Notes: generated by a model from the letters alone, not told the origin. A stretch of DNA of 64,000 nucleotides from Sphingomonas sp. LC-1 (GCF_025371035.1 NZ_JANZXB010000002.1:1-64000), one strand, 5' to 3'. Positions 45,504 to 54,225 are shown, counted from the first letter of the stretch. Translations and numbers: made by a program.

Positions 45504-46906
45504 TGAGCATGATGCAAGACCAATCCCCCCATGATCAGTCCAGGCGCGCTTTCCTGAAGCGCAGCGCGTTGCTCGGCCTGGCCGGGACCGCCACCCCCTT
45601 CGTCTCCAGCCTGGCCGCGATCGGCGAGGCCGCCGCCGCCACCGCGTCGGACTATAAGGCGCTGGTGTGCGTGTTCCTCTATGGCGGCAACGATTATGCC
45701 AACACGCTGGTCCCCTATGACGAGGCGAGCTTTTCCGCCTATCGCACTGCGCGCGCCAATATCGGCTATCAGCGCGATGCGCTGGCGGGGACGGTCCTGA
45801 GCCCCTCGGTCGCGCTGCCCGACGGCCGCGCCTATGCCCTGTCGCCCAGCATGCCCGAGATGAGCCAGTTGTTCGCGGCCGGCAAGATGGCCGTCGCGCT
45901 CAATGTCGGCACGCTGGTCGAACCGACGAGCAAGTCCCAATATCAGCGGCGCAGCGTGCAACTGCCTCCCAAGCTGTTCAGCCATAACGACCAGCAGAGC
46001 TTCTTCCAGGCGTCCAGCCCCGAGGGTGCGGGCAGCGGCTGGGGCGGGCGGATCGGTGACGTGTTCCAGAACGGCAATGGCAATGCCGCGCTCACCTGCA
46101 TCAACACCAGCGGCAATGCGGTCTATCTGACCGGGCGCAACGCCATCCAATATTCGGTCGGCACCGGCGGCCCGATCGCCTTGCTGAACAGCAGCCGCAC
46201 GCTGTACGGCTCGTCGAGCGCGCTCGATACGCTGCGCGCGCTGATGACGACCGAGTCGGGTCCGGTGATGGCCAGCGAACATGCGCGGATCAGCAAGCGC
46301 GCGCTGGATATCCAGGCGCAGTTGAGCGGCGCGCTGGCCGGGGCGCCCGCCGCCAATTTCCCGCTCTTTCCCTCCAGCAATTCGCTCGCCGACCAGTTGA
46401 AGATGGTCGCGCGGATGATCTCGGTGAACCAGACGCTCGGGCTGAAGCGGCAGGTCTTCTTCGTGTCGATGGGCGGGTTCGACCTGCACGACAATCTGGT
46501 GGCGCAGCATCCGGGTCTGCTGGCCAAGCTATCGGCGGCGATGAAGGCCTTTTACGACACCACCGCCGCGCTGGGACTCGCCAACCAGGTTACCAGCTTC
46601 ACCGCGTCCGATTTCGGCCGCACGCTCCAGTCGAACGACGACGGATCGGACCATGGCTGGGGCGGGATGCACTTCATCGTCGGCGGCGCGGTGCGGGGGC
46701 AGCGCTTCTATGGCAAGGCACCGATCGTCGGCACCAACACCGACGACGATGTCGGCCAGGGTCGACTGATCCCCACCATGTCGGTCGATCAATATGCCGC
46801 GACGCTGGCCAGCTGGTTCGGCATCGACTCGGGCGGTTTGCGCACCGTGTTGCCCAATATCGGCAATTACGACGCCTCGACCTGGAATCAGGGCTTCATG
46901 GGGTAA
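45503..46906 (+). CDS. DUF1501 protein with Tat signal
   Basis: A 467-residue exported protein. The twin-arginine signal reads SRRAFLKRSALLGLAG, so it is exported folded, probably with a metal cofactor. The domain has ALVCVFLYGGNDYANTLVPY near the N-terminus (alkaline-phosphatase/sulfatase-like start) and VFFVSMGGFDLHDNL, then FTASDFGRTLQSNDDGSDHG and WGGMHFIVGGAV, with Asp/His clusters fitting a metal site. The function is unknown. The start is ATG 45503 sharing a base with the DUF1800 stop (GTG 45500 also possible). The DUF1800/DUF1501 pair forms a two-gene operon. Confidence 0.9.
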   Translation: MSMMQDQSPHDQSRRAFLKRSALLGLAGTATPFVSSLAAIGEAAAATASDYKALVCVFLYGGNDYANTLVPYDEASFSAYRTARANIGYQRDALAGTVLSPSVALPDGRAYALSPSMPEMSQLFAAGKMAVALNVGTLVEPTSKSQYQRRSVQLPPKLFSHNDQQSFFQASSPEGAGSGWGGRIGDVFQNGNGNAALTCINTSGNAVYLTGRNAIQYSVGTGGPIALLNSSRTLYGSSSALDTLRALMTTESGPVMASEHARISKRALDIQAQLSGALAGAPAANFPLFPSSNSLADQLKMVARMISVNQTLGLKRQVFFVSMGGFDLHDNLVAQHPGLLAKLSAAMKAFYDTTAALGLANQVTSFTASDFGRTLQSNDDGSDHGWGGMHFIVGGAVRGQRFYGKAPIVGTNTDDDVGQGRLIPTMSVDQYAATLASWFGIDSGGLRTVLPNIGNYDASTWNQGFMG

Positions 46907-47023
46907 GCGACCGGCACACCGAGCCTATCGCAACGATATAACATATTGCGCTTGCGTAACTTTCCGATCAGCCGCGATCGGAAAAACTGGCCAGGCCGTT
47001 CGCTGGCATGGACTCCGGCGGGC

Positions 47024-47052
47024 CCCATATGGGCGCCGCGACCATATGGTCG
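47024..47052. promoter_or_regulatory. Twin CATATG palindromes before alcohol dehydrogenase
   Basis: CCCATATGGG (47024-47033) and CGACCATATGGTCG (47039-47052) are perfect palindromes whose centres are 17 bp apart, and both have the CCATATGG core. They end 22 bases before the alcohol dehydrogenase ATG and 14 before its GAGGAG. A dimeric repressor or activator site is the simplest reading; no regulator gene is adjacent. Confidence 0.6.
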
Positions 47053-47074
47053 CCCCCATTTCAGAGGAGCTTCC

Positions 47075-48136
47075 ATGCCCACTCCCGCCCAGGGCTATGC
47101 CGCCCAGTCGGCCGATGCCGCACTCGCCCCCTTCTCGTTCGAGCGCCGCGACCCCCAAGCCGACGATGTCGCGATCGACATCCTTTATTGCGGCGTCTGC
47201 CATTCCGATCTGCATACCGCACGCGGCGAATGGGCGGGCACCCAATATCCGTGCGTGCCGGGGCACGAGATTGTCGGCCGGGTGACTGCGGTCGGCGATG
47301 CCGTCACCAAATACCAGGTCGGCGATCGGGTCGGCGTCGGCTGCATGGTCGACAGCTGCGGCCATTGTCCCTCCTGCCATGACGGCGAGGAGCAATATTG
47401 CGAGACGACCGGCTTCGTCGGCACCTATAACGGCCCCGATCCCGTCATGGGTGGCCACACCTTCGGCGGATATTCGGACCATATCGTCGTCAAGGAAGGC
47501 TTCGTCCTGAAGATCAACCATGACGACGCCGATCTGGCCGCCGTCGCGCCGCTGCTCTGCGCCGGCATCACCACCTATTCGCCGCTACGTCACTGGAAGG
47601 TCGGGCCGGGCCAGAAGGTCGGCATCGTCGGTCTGGGCGGCCTGGGCCATATGGGCGTGAAGATCGCCGCGGCGATGGGGGCCGAGGTCTATGTCTTCTC
47701 GACCTCGCCCAACAAGGCCGAGGATGCCAAGCGGCTGGGGGCGAAGGAGCTGATCGTGTCGAAGGACCCGGAGCAGATGGCCGCCCATGCCAACAGCTTC
47801 GACTTCATCCTGAACACGGTCGCCGCGCCGCACGACCTGGATGCGTTCCTGATGTTGCTGAAGCGCGACGGGACGATGACGCTGGTCGGCGTGCCCGACT
47901 CGCCGCACCCGTCGCCTTCGGTCGGCAACCTCGTCTTCCGCCGCCGCGCGCTGGCGGGCTCGCTGATCGGCGGCATCGCCGAGACGCAGGAGATGCTCGA
48001 CTTCTGTCACGAACACGGCCTGACTGCCGATATCGAGATGATCGCGATGGACGAGGTCAACACCGCCTATGACCGGATGCAGAAGAGCGACGTGAAGTAT
48101 CGCTTCGTCATCGACATGGCGACGCTGAAGGATTGA
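47075..48136 (+). CDS. Zinc-dependent alcohol dehydrogenase
   Basis: A 353-residue medium-chain dehydrogenase of the cinnamyl-alcohol/YahK branch that reduces aldehydes with NADPH. The catalytic zinc site is CGVCHSDLHTARGEW and VPGHEIVGRVTAVG. The structural zinc is in GCMVDSCGHCPSCHDGEEQY with four cysteines. The nucleotide fold is VGIVGLGGLGHMGVKIAAAM, followed by FSTSPNKAEDAKRLGA (Ser/Asn typical of NADPH use). The ATG at 47075 follows GAGGAG; upstream frame has no family sequence. It stands alone between the DUF1501 and ctaB genes, behind twin palindromes. Confidence 0.93.
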   Translation: MPTPAQGYAAQSADAALAPFSFERRDPQADDVAIDILYCGVCHSDLHTARGEWAGTQYPCVPGHEIVGRVTAVGDAVTKYQVGDRVGVGCMVDSCGHCPSCHDGEEQYCETTGFVGTYNGPDPVMGGHTFGGYSDHIVVKEGFVLKINHDDADLAAVAPLLCAGITTYSPLRHWKVGPGQKVGIVGLGGLGHMGVKIAAAMGAEVYVFSTSPNKAEDAKRLGAKELIVSKDPEQMAAHANSFDFILNTVAAPHDLDAFLMLLKRDGTMTLVGVPDSPHPSPSVGNLVFRRRALAGSLIGGIAETQEMLDFCHEHGLTADIEMIAMDEVNTAYDRMQKSDVKYRFVIDMATLKD

Positions 48137-48147
48137 GCCGACCCTAT

Positions 48148-48267
48148 TCCTCCCCTTTAAGGGGAGGTGGCAGGCCGAAGGTCTGACGGAGGGGTGTCCC
48201 GTTCCCGACAGGGTGACACCCCTCCACCATGCTACGCATGGTCCCCCTCCCCTTGCAGGGGAGGAAT
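48148..48267. repeat. 120-bp palindromic element, copy 2 (family C)
   Basis: It begins TTCCTCCCCTTTAAGGGGAG, then GTGGCAGGCC and GTCTGACGGAGGGGTGTCCC, the inverted GACACCCCTCCACCATGC, and ends CCCCTCCCCTTGCAGGGGAG then GAA. It matches 26524-26643 in length and order. It separates the alcohol dehydrogenase from ctaB. Confidence 0.85.
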
Positions 48268-48322
48268 TTGCATTCGCTTCAATTTGCCCGCCCCGCCGCC
48301 AACGCCTATATGCAGGGCTCCC

Positions 48323-49222
48323 ATGTCCAGCGTTCCCTCCTCCGTCTTCGTTCCCGCCGACTGGCGCGACTTCCTCGCCCTGACCAAACCGCGGGTGATG
48401 ACGCTGGTGGTGTTCACCGGCCTGTGCGGGATGCTGGCGGCACCGGTCGGGATCGATCCGGTGATCGGCTTCACCGCCATCCTGTGCATTGCGCTGGGCG
48501 CGGGTGCGGCTGGGGCACTCAACCAATGGTATGAGGCGGATCTCGACGCGCTGATGAAGCGTACCGCCAAACGCCCCCTGCCTGCCGGGCGGATGAGCCG
48601 CGAGTCGGCACTGCATTTCGGCGTCGGCCTGGCCTGTTTCTCGGTCCTGCTGATGGGGCTGGCGGTCAATTACGTCGCCGCCGGAATCCTGACCGTCTCG
48701 ATCCTGTTCTATGTCCTCGTTTACACCGTCTGGTTGAAGCGTCGGACGCCGCAGAATATCGTCATCGGCGGCGCGGCGGGGGCGTTTCCGCCGCTGATCG
48801 GCTGGGCCGCGGCGACGGGGCAGATCGCGCTGTTGCCCTTCCTGCTGTTCAGCCTCGTCTTCCTCTGGACGCCGCCGCACTTCTGGGCGCTGGCCCTGTT
48901 CGTGAAGACCGATTACGCCAATGCGGGCGTGCCGATGCTCCCCGTCGTCGCGGGCGAGCGGGTGACCCGGGCGCAGATCGGGCTGTACACCATTCCCATG
49001 GCGATCGCAGCGGTCGCGCCCTGGCCGCTGGGGCTGACGGGGTCGGTCTATGGCCTCAGCGCGACAGCGGGGACCGCGCTGTTCGCGCTCTACGCCGCCA
49101 TCGTCGCCTTTCGCCACACACAGCCCGACGATGCGATGAAGCCCGAAAAGCGGCTGTTCAAATATTCGATCCTCTATCTTTTCCTTCTCTTCGGCGCGCT
49201 GGTGGTGGATCGTTGGGCATGA
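48323..49222 (+). CDS. ctaB: Haem o synthase (protohaem farnesyltransferase)
   Basis: Adds a farnesyl group to protohaem, the first step to haem a for cytochrome oxidase. The 299-residue protein has nine or so helices, with the UbiA-type motif [20 protein letters not shown] then PLPAGRM (N-x3-D-x3-D) and the second acidic loop [19 protein letters not shown]. The start is ATG 48323 ([20 protein letters not shown]). It begins the second half of the split cox locus and overlaps the following 45-residue gene in ATGA. Confidence 0.95.
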   Translation: MSSVPSSVFVPADWRDFLALTKPRVMTLVVFTGLCGMLAAPVGIDPVIGFTAILCIALGAGAAGALNQWYEADLDALMKRTAKRPLPAGRMSRESALHFGVGLACFSVLLMGLAVNYVAAGILTVSILFYVLVYTVWLKRRTPQNIVIGGAAGAFPPLIGWAAATGQIALLPFLLFSLVFLWTPPHFWALALFVKTDYANAGVPMLPVVAGERVTRAQIGLYTIPMAIAAVAPWPLGLTGSVYGLSATAGTALFALYAAIVAFRHTQPDDAMKPEKRLFKYSILYLFLLFGALVVDRWA

Positions 49223-49356
49223 CGCCCGACGATTCGAATCGCATTCGCGCCAAGCAGCGCGCCCGCGCCACCGCGATGGCGCTGTTGCTGGGATTCCTAG
49301 TGGTGCTGATCTTCTTCATCACCTTGTCCAAGATCCGGTCGGGGATGCACGGATGA
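49219..49356 (+). CDS. 45-residue cox-locus membrane protein (CoxF-like)
   Basis: A short gene starting [20 protein letters not shown] with a basic, helical N-terminus. One membrane helix (about residues 18-37, [20 protein letters not shown]) follows, ending RSGMHG. Four-base overlaps join it to ctaB upstream and ctaG downstream, so it is translated as part of the operon. Many alphaproteobacterial cox loci have a small protein of this layout here, thought to assist oxidase assembly or act as a minor subunit; the exact role is not established. Confidence 0.85.
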   Translation: MTPDDSNRIRAKQRARATAMALLLGFLVVLIFFITLSKIRSGMHG

Positions 49357-49892
49357 GGCTGACGCGCCAGGGCCGGACTGTGGTGTTCGCTCTGTTCGGT
49401 GTGGTGTTCATGACCGGCCTCGCCTGGGCCAGCGTGCCGCTCTATCGCCTGTTCTGCCAGGTGACGGGCTATCAGGGCACGACGCAGCGGGGACTGGCGG
49501 CGCCGGGCAGCGTCCACAAGCAGATTCGCGTCGATTTCGACGCCAATGTCTCCTCGCGCCTGGCCTGGACCTTCAAACCCGAAAACCCGCATGAAACGGT
49601 CGATATCGGCGCGCGCGACATGGTGTTCTTCACCGCGACCAACAATGCGAAGGTGCCGATCACCGGCACCGCGACCTTCAACGTGACGCCCGATCAGGCG
49701 GGGCGCTACTTTACCAAGATCCAGTGCTTCTGCTTCACCCAGCAGACGCTCAAACCCGGCGAGACGGTGCGAATGCCGGTCATCTTCTTCGTCGATCCCA
49801 AGATCCTGAACGATCCCGACGCGCGCGACATCGAAACCATCACCCTGTCCTACACATTTTACCCGGTGGATTCGGCGAAGAAAGCGGGTTAG
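49353..49892 (+). CDS. ctaG: Cytochrome c oxidase assembly protein CtaG/Cox11
   Basis: Delivers copper to the CuB site of subunit I. The 179-residue protein has one N-terminal membrane anchor (VVFALFGVVFMTGLAWASVP), then SVPLYRLFCQVTGYQGTTQR. The periplasmic immunoglobulin-like domain has the copper motif IQCFCFTQQTLKPGE (about residues 127-141) and ends in TLSYTFYPVD. Its ATG overlaps the stop of the 45-residue gene. coxC follows after 36 bp. Confidence 0.95.
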   Translation: MRLTRQGRTVVFALFGVVFMTGLAWASVPLYRLFCQVTGYQGTTQRGLAAPGSVHKQIRVDFDANVSSRLAWTFKPENPHETVDIGARDMVFFTATNNAKVPITGTATFNVTPDQAGRYFTKIQCFCFTQQTLKPGETVRMPVIFFVDPKILNDPDARDIETITLSYTFYPVDSAKKAG

Positions 49893-49928
49893 CCTGTCCT
49901 CAAAATAGCAAAATATAGGGACGGGATC

Positions 49929-50840
49929 ATGGCTGGCGCGAAGAACCACGACTATCATATCCTGCCGCCGAGCCCCTGGCCGCTGGCCAGTTCGATGTCG
50001 GCACTGCTGATGGCCTCGGGTGCGATCATGTGGATGCACAGCGCGCCCGGCGGAGGTTGGGCATTCCTGGCGGGACTGGCGGCGGTGCTGTTCTGCATGG
50101 GAAGCTGGTGGGCGGATGTGGTGCGCGAGGCGCATCACGGCGACCATACGCCGGTGGTCCAGCTTCACTTCCGCTATGGCATGATCCTGTTCATCGCGTC
50201 CGAAGTCATGTTCTTCGTCGGCTGGTTCTGGGCCTTTTTCGACTTCGCGCTGTTCCCGACCGCGATGAGCTTCGTCGACGGACAGGTGGAGCGCGCGACC
50301 GAAGGCGCCGCCGCCATTGCCGCAACCTGGCCGCCCAAGGGACTGGAGGTGATCGACGCCTTCAAGCTGCCCTTGCTCAACACGATGATCCTGTTGACCA
50401 GCGGCACCACCGTCACCTGGGCGCACCATGCCCTGATCCACAACCAGCGGGGCGGCGAGAAGCGCGGTCTTTGGGGTGCATTGGGCGTCGGCGACCGCGA
50501 CGGCGTGCTGAAGGGACTATGGCTGACCGTCGTGCTCGGCCTGATCTTCAGCGCGATCCAGGCCTATGAGTATATGCACGCCCCCTTCCCCTTCAAGGGG
50601 ATCAACTATGGCGCGTCCTTCTTCATGGCGACGGGTTTTCACGGTTTCCACGTCATCGTCGGCACCATCTTCCTGATCGTGTGCCTGATCCGCGCCTATC
50701 GCGGCGACTTCACCCCGCGCCAGCATTTCGGGTTCGAGGCCGCGGCCTGGTACTGGCATTTCGTCGACGTGGTGTGGCTGTTCCTGTTCGTCACCATCTA
50801 TGTCTGGGGTGGCTGGGGCGCGCCGGTCCATAGTGGCTGA
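49929..50840 (+). CDS. coxC: Cytochrome c oxidase subunit III
   Basis: The seven-helix subunit that stabilises the oxidase core. The 303-residue protein begins MAGAKNHDYHILPPSPWPLA and has WADVVREAHHGDHTPVVQLH. RYGMILFIASEVMFFVGWFW carries the conserved lipid-binding Glu, and the C-terminal YWHFVDVVWLFLFVTIYVWG completes the pattern. It overlaps the start of the DUF983 gene by eight bases and belongs to the ctaB-SURF1 group. Confidence 0.96.
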   Translation: MAGAKNHDYHILPPSPWPLASSMSALLMASGAIMWMHSAPGGGWAFLAGLAAVLFCMGSWWADVVREAHHGDHTPVVQLHFRYGMILFIASEVMFFVGWFWAFFDFALFPTAMSFVDGQVERATEGAAAIAATWPPKGLEVIDAFKLPLLNTMILLTSGTTVTWAHHALIHNQRGGEKRGLWGALGVGDRDGVLKGLWLTVVLGLIFSAIQAYEYMHAPFPFKGINYGASFFMATGFHGFHVIVGTIFLIVCLIRAYRGDFTPRQHFGFEAAAWYWHFVDVVWLFLFVTIYVWGGWGAPVHSG

Positions 50841-51219
50841 TCCTGCGTCCCCGACCATCGCGCAGGCCGCGCTCAAGGGGCTGTGTCCGCGTTGCGGTCA
50901 GCCCCATTTGTTTGCGGGGCCGGTCCGGTTCGCCGATCGGTGCGCGGCCTGCGGGCTCGACTTCACCCGGTTCAATGTGGGGGACGGCCCGGCGGCGTTC
51001 CTGACCCTGATCCTGGGGACGGTCATCACCATCGCGGCGATCCTTGTCGAGATAACGCTGCACCCGCCGCTCTGGCTGCATATGCTGATCTGGCTGCCGC
51101 TGACGGCGGTGGGCGTGGTCTATAGCCTGCGGCTCGCCAAGGGCGCGCTGATGGCGGCGGAATATCGCAACGAAGCGCGCGAGGGTGCCATCGTCCGTAC
51201 CGAGGACGAGGATGCATGA
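50833..51219 (+). CDS. DUF983 protein with zinc-ribbon-like cysteines
   Basis: A 128-residue membrane protein. Two CxxC pairs near the N-terminus (LCPRCGQPHLFAG and CAACGLDFTRF) form a likely zinc ribbon. Two helices follow (AAFLTLILGTVITIAAILVE and MLIWLPLTAVGVVYSLRLAK). DUF983 genes usually lie between coxC and SURF1 in alphaproteobacteria and are presumed to help oxidase biogenesis. The start is GTG 50833, overlapping the coxC stop, because the family starts near TIAQAALKGLCPRCG. Its stop overlaps the SURF1 ATG. Confidence 0.88.
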   Translation: MADPASPTIAQAALKGLCPRCGQPHLFAGPVRFADRCAACGLDFTRFNVGDGPAAFLTLILGTVITIAAILVEITLHPPLWLHMLIWLPLTAVGVVYSLRLAKGALMAAEYRNEAREGAIVRTEDEDA

Positions 51220-51836
51220 GGCGGGTGCCGATCCTTCCCACGCTGATCGTCGGCCTGGCGGTGGCCGCGATGATCGCGCTGGGCCTTTGGCAATGGCGCG
51301 ACCGGCTGCCGCAGAAGCAGGCCTATCTCGCGCAACTCGCCGCCAACCCGGTGCGGCCGGCCATTGCCTTCCCGCTTTATCCCGATGACCGCCTGCTCTT
51401 CCGCCGCACCGTCGCCGATTGCCGCCCACCCATCGCCATCCGGCGCGCGGGCGCGGGCGCGGCGGGCTTCCGGCTGATCGCCACCTGTTCGGTACCGCGC
51501 GGCAAAATGCAGGTTCAGCTCGGCACCACCCATGATCCGCGCGCCGAAACCACTTGGCCGGGCGGGCGCGTGACCGGCTATGTCTCCCATGCGCCCGACA
51601 GTCGGTCGCTGATAGAGTCCGCCTTCGACCACCGCCCGCAGGAAATGTTGCTGGTAGCCGACTCGCCCGCGCCCGGCCTGGACGCCAATCCCAGCCCCGA
51701 CATTGGCGGCGTTCCCAACAATCACCTCGCTTACGCCGTGCAATGGTTCCTGTTTGCCGCCATCGCCGCAACAATCTATGTTTTGGCCGTCCTTCGACGC
51801 AATCGAACGGTTGTGGTGACCGACGCACGCCGTTAA
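51216..51836 (+). CDS. SURF1 family oxidase assembly protein
   Basis: A 206-residue protein with two membrane anchors, at residues 5-25 (ILPTLIVGLAVAAMIALGLW then QWRDRLPQKQ) and near the C-terminus (NNHLAYAVQWFLFAAIAATI), flanking a periplasmic domain. SURF1 assists haem a insertion into subunit I. It is shorter than the usual 230-250 residues and the middle domain is weakly conserved. It overlaps DUF983 by four bases and ends the oxidase group just before thrC. Confidence 0.9.
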   Translation: MRRVPILPTLIVGLAVAAMIALGLWQWRDRLPQKQAYLAQLAANPVRPAIAFPLYPDDRLLFRRTVADCRPPIAIRRAGAGAAGFRLIATCSVPRGKMQVQLGTTHDPRAETTWPGGRVTGYVSHAPDSRSLIESAFDHRPQEMLLVADSPAPGLDANPSPDIGGVPNNHLAYAVQWFLFAAIAATIYVLAVLRRNRTVVVTDARR

Positions 51837-51849
51837 GCCGCAGCGCATC

Positions 51850-53238
51850 ATGCGCTATCTCAGTACCCGTGGCTCCGCCCCCGTCCTCGATTTCCGTGGG
51901 GCGACCCTTGCCGGTCTTGCCAGCGATGGCGGGCTCTATGTCCCCGAACAGTGGCCGAGCCTGACCGCCGACGAGATTGCCGGGCTGGCGGGTCTGACCT
52001 ATGCGCAGACCGCCGCGAAGATCATGGCGCCGTTCGTCGGCGACAGCCTGAGCGCGGAGGAACTGCAAGGACTCTGCGACGCCGCCTATGGCCGCTTCTC
52101 GCACGCTGCCGTGACGCCGCTGGTCCAGCTAGACCATGACCAGTGGCTGCTGGAGTTGTTCCACGGGCCGACGCTGGCGTTCAAGGACGTGGCGCTCCAG
52201 ATGCTGGGGCTGTTGTTCGAGCGGTTCCTGCGCGGCACCGACACCCGGCTGACCATCGTCGGCGCGACCAGCGGCGATACCGGATCGGCGGCGATCGACG
52301 CGGTGGCGGGACGCGCCAATATCGACATCTTCATGCTGCACCCGGCGGGGCGCGTGACCGAGATCCAGCGCCGCCAGATGACCACGGTCCTCGCCCCCAA
52401 TGTCCATAACATCGCGATCGAGGGCAATTTCGACGACGCGCAGGCGCTGGTGAAGGCGATGTTCAACGACCGCGCCTTTGCCGATCGCCATACCCTGTCG
52501 GCGGTCAATTCGATCAACTGGGCGCGGTTGATGGCGCAGGTCGTCTATTATTTCTACGCCGCCGTCCGGCTAGGCGCGCCGGGCAAGGCTATCGCCTTCT
52601 CGGTGCCGACGGGCAATTTCGGCGACGTGTTCGCAGGCTATGTCGCGGCGCGCATGGGCCTGCCGGTCGAGCGGCTGATCGTCGCGACCAACGTCAACGA
52701 CATCCTTCACCGCGCCCTGTCCTCGGGCGACTATTCCAAGGGGCAGGTGCAGGCGACCGCGACACCGTCGATGGACATCCAGGTCAGCTCGAATTTCGAG
52801 CGGCTGCTGTTCGATGCGAACGGACGCGACGGCGCGGCGCTGGCGGCGCAGATGAAGGGCTTCGAATCGTCGGGCGCGATGCGGCTGACCAATGCGCAGA
52901 GCCAGAATATCGCCCCGCTCTTCACCAGCGCGCGGGTCGATGCCGATGACATGAGCCGCGCGATGCGCTGGGCGGCCGAGTCGGCCGGGCAGATCCTCGA
53001 TCCGCACACCGCCATCGCACTGTCCGCCGCGCGGGCGAGCGACGTTGCGGTGCCCGTCGTAACGCTGGCCACCGCGCATCCGGCCAAGTTCACCGATGCG
53101 GTCGAACGTGCGACCGGGGTGCGGCCCCCGCTGCCCCCCCGCGTCGGCGACCTGTTCGAGCGCGAGGAACGCTTCACCACCCTACCCGCCACCTTCGACG
53201 CGGTGACGGCCTTTATCGACGGGCATGGTTTGCGCTAA
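51850..53238 (+). CDS. thrC: Threonine synthase
   Basis: A PLP enzyme converting O-phosphohomoserine to threonine. The 462-residue protein begins MRYLSTRGSAPVLDFRGATL. It has the PLP-lysine region GPTLAFKDVALQMLG (about residues 107-121), the phosphate site ATSGDTGSAAIDAVAGR and FSVPTGNFGDVFAGY. It lies 13 bp after SURF1, the usual placement in sphingomonads, and may be transcribed with the oxidase genes. lysC, which feeds the same pathway, is elsewhere in the window at 28048. Confidence 0.96.
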   Translation: MRYLSTRGSAPVLDFRGATLAGLASDGGLYVPEQWPSLTADEIAGLAGLTYAQTAAKIMAPFVGDSLSAEELQGLCDAAYGRFSHAAVTPLVQLDHDQWLLELFHGPTLAFKDVALQMLGLLFERFLRGTDTRLTIVGATSGDTGSAAIDAVAGRANIDIFMLHPAGRVTEIQRRQMTTVLAPNVHNIAIEGNFDDAQALVKAMFNDRAFADRHTLSAVNSINWARLMAQVVYYFYAAVRLGAPGKAIAFSVPTGNFGDVFAGYVAARMGLPVERLIVATNVNDILHRALSSGDYSKGQVQATATPSMDIQVSSNFERLLFDANGRDGAALAAQMKGFESSGAMRLTNAQSQNIAPLFTSARVDADDMSRAMRWAAESAGQILDPHTAIALSAARASDVAVPVVTLATAHPAKFTDAVERATGVRPPLPPRVGDLFEREERFTTLPATFDAVTAFIDGHGLR

Positions 53239-53248
53239 CGCAGCGCGC

Positions 53249-54118
53249 ATGAAACTCGAAACGATGATCGGCGAGCCCTGGGCGGATTACGGGCTGGTCG
53301 ACTCCGGCCATGGTCGCAAGCTGGAACGCTATGGCCGGTTCCGCTTCATCCGCCCCGAACCCCAGGCGATGTGGGCCCCGGCGACCAGCGACTGGCGCGC
53401 TGCGGCCGAGTTCGTGCCCGGTTCGGACGAGGATGGCGGCGGCCGCTGGAACTTCAACGAGCCGGTCCCGCGCGAGGGCTGGCCGCTGAAGTGGAACGAG
53501 GTGCGCTTTACCGCGCAGAACACGCCGTTCCGCCATCTGGGCTTCTTCCCCGACATGGCCCCTGTGTGGAGCTGGATGCGCGAGCAGGTCGATGGCCTCG
53601 CCGAGCCGGAATGCATGAACCTGTTCGGCTATACCGGCGTCGGCACGCTGGCGATGGCGAGCGCGGGCGCGAAGATGGTGCATGTCGATGCGTCGAAGAA
53701 ATCGGTCGAGGCGGCGCGGAGCAATGCGATGCTGTCGGGCCTGGGCGATGCGCCGGTCCGCTGGATCATCGACGACGCCGCCAAGTTCGTCGCGCGCGAG
53801 GTGCGGCGCGGACGGCGCTATGACGGCATTTTGCTCGACCCGCCCAAATACGGCCGTGGGCCGGAGGGCGAGGTGTGGCGGCTGGAGGAAGACCTGCCCG
53901 GCCTGATCGCCAATTGCCGCCAGTTGCTCGACGCTGATTCGCGCTTCCTGTTCCTGACGGTGTATGCGGTGCGCATGTCGGCGATGGCGATCGGCGAGAT
54001 GATGCGCCAGGTGATGGCCGACCTGCCCGGCAAGGTCGAATGCGGCGAACTTGGCGTACGCGAGGAAGCGCGCGGCCTGACCCTGCCCACCGCCATCTGG
54101 GCGCGGTGGAGCCGGTAA
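53249..54118 (+). CDS. Class I methyltransferase, RlmI-like
   Basis: A 289-residue SAM-dependent methyltransferase. Motif I reads MNLFGYTGVGTLAMASAGAK (about residues 121-140), followed by VDASKKSVEAARSNAML and IIDDAAKFVAREV. Motif IV is ILLDPPKYGRGPEGEVW; the DPPK(Y/F)GRG pattern is typical of 23S rRNA methyltransferases of the RlmI/RlmK kind. The PUA domain of RlmI is missing; instead the first 110 residues form a different N-terminus (SGHGRKLERYGRFRFIRPEP). The start is ATG 53249. It lies 10 bp after thrC. Confidence 0.85.
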   Translation: MKLETMIGEPWADYGLVDSGHGRKLERYGRFRFIRPEPQAMWAPATSDWRAAAEFVPGSDEDGGGRWNFNEPVPREGWPLKWNEVRFTAQNTPFRHLGFFPDMAPVWSWMREQVDGLAEPECMNLFGYTGVGTLAMASAGAKMVHVDASKKSVEAARSNAMLSGLGDAPVRWIIDDAAKFVAREVRRGRRYDGILLDPPKYGRGPEGEVWRLEEDLPGLIANCRQLLDADSRFLFLTVYAVRMSAMAIGEMMRQVMADLPGKVECGELGVREEARGLTLPTAIWARWSR

Positions 54119-54139
54119 CATGTCCTCGACACGTCCCAA

Positions 54140-54225
54140 CCTCCGTTCAGCCTGAGCGAAGTCGAAGGCCACGCCAGATCATAGCGGCGGGGCGTGTGCT
54201 TCGACTTCGCTCAGCACGAACGGGA
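54140..54225. repeat. Dispersed inverted repeat (family A)
   Basis: CTCCGTTCAGCCTGAGCGAA then GTCGAAGGCCA (54141-54171) and TGCTTCGACTTCGCTCAGCA then CGAACGGGAG (54197-54226) are near-perfect inverted copies between two convergent methyltransferase genes. The right arm also encodes the last residues of the minus-strand gene. Confidence 0.85.

Noticed and set aside
47585-49117. Minus-strand open frame of about 510 codons
   Set aside because: It is antisense to the alcohol dehydrogenase and ctaB and crosses a repeat element.
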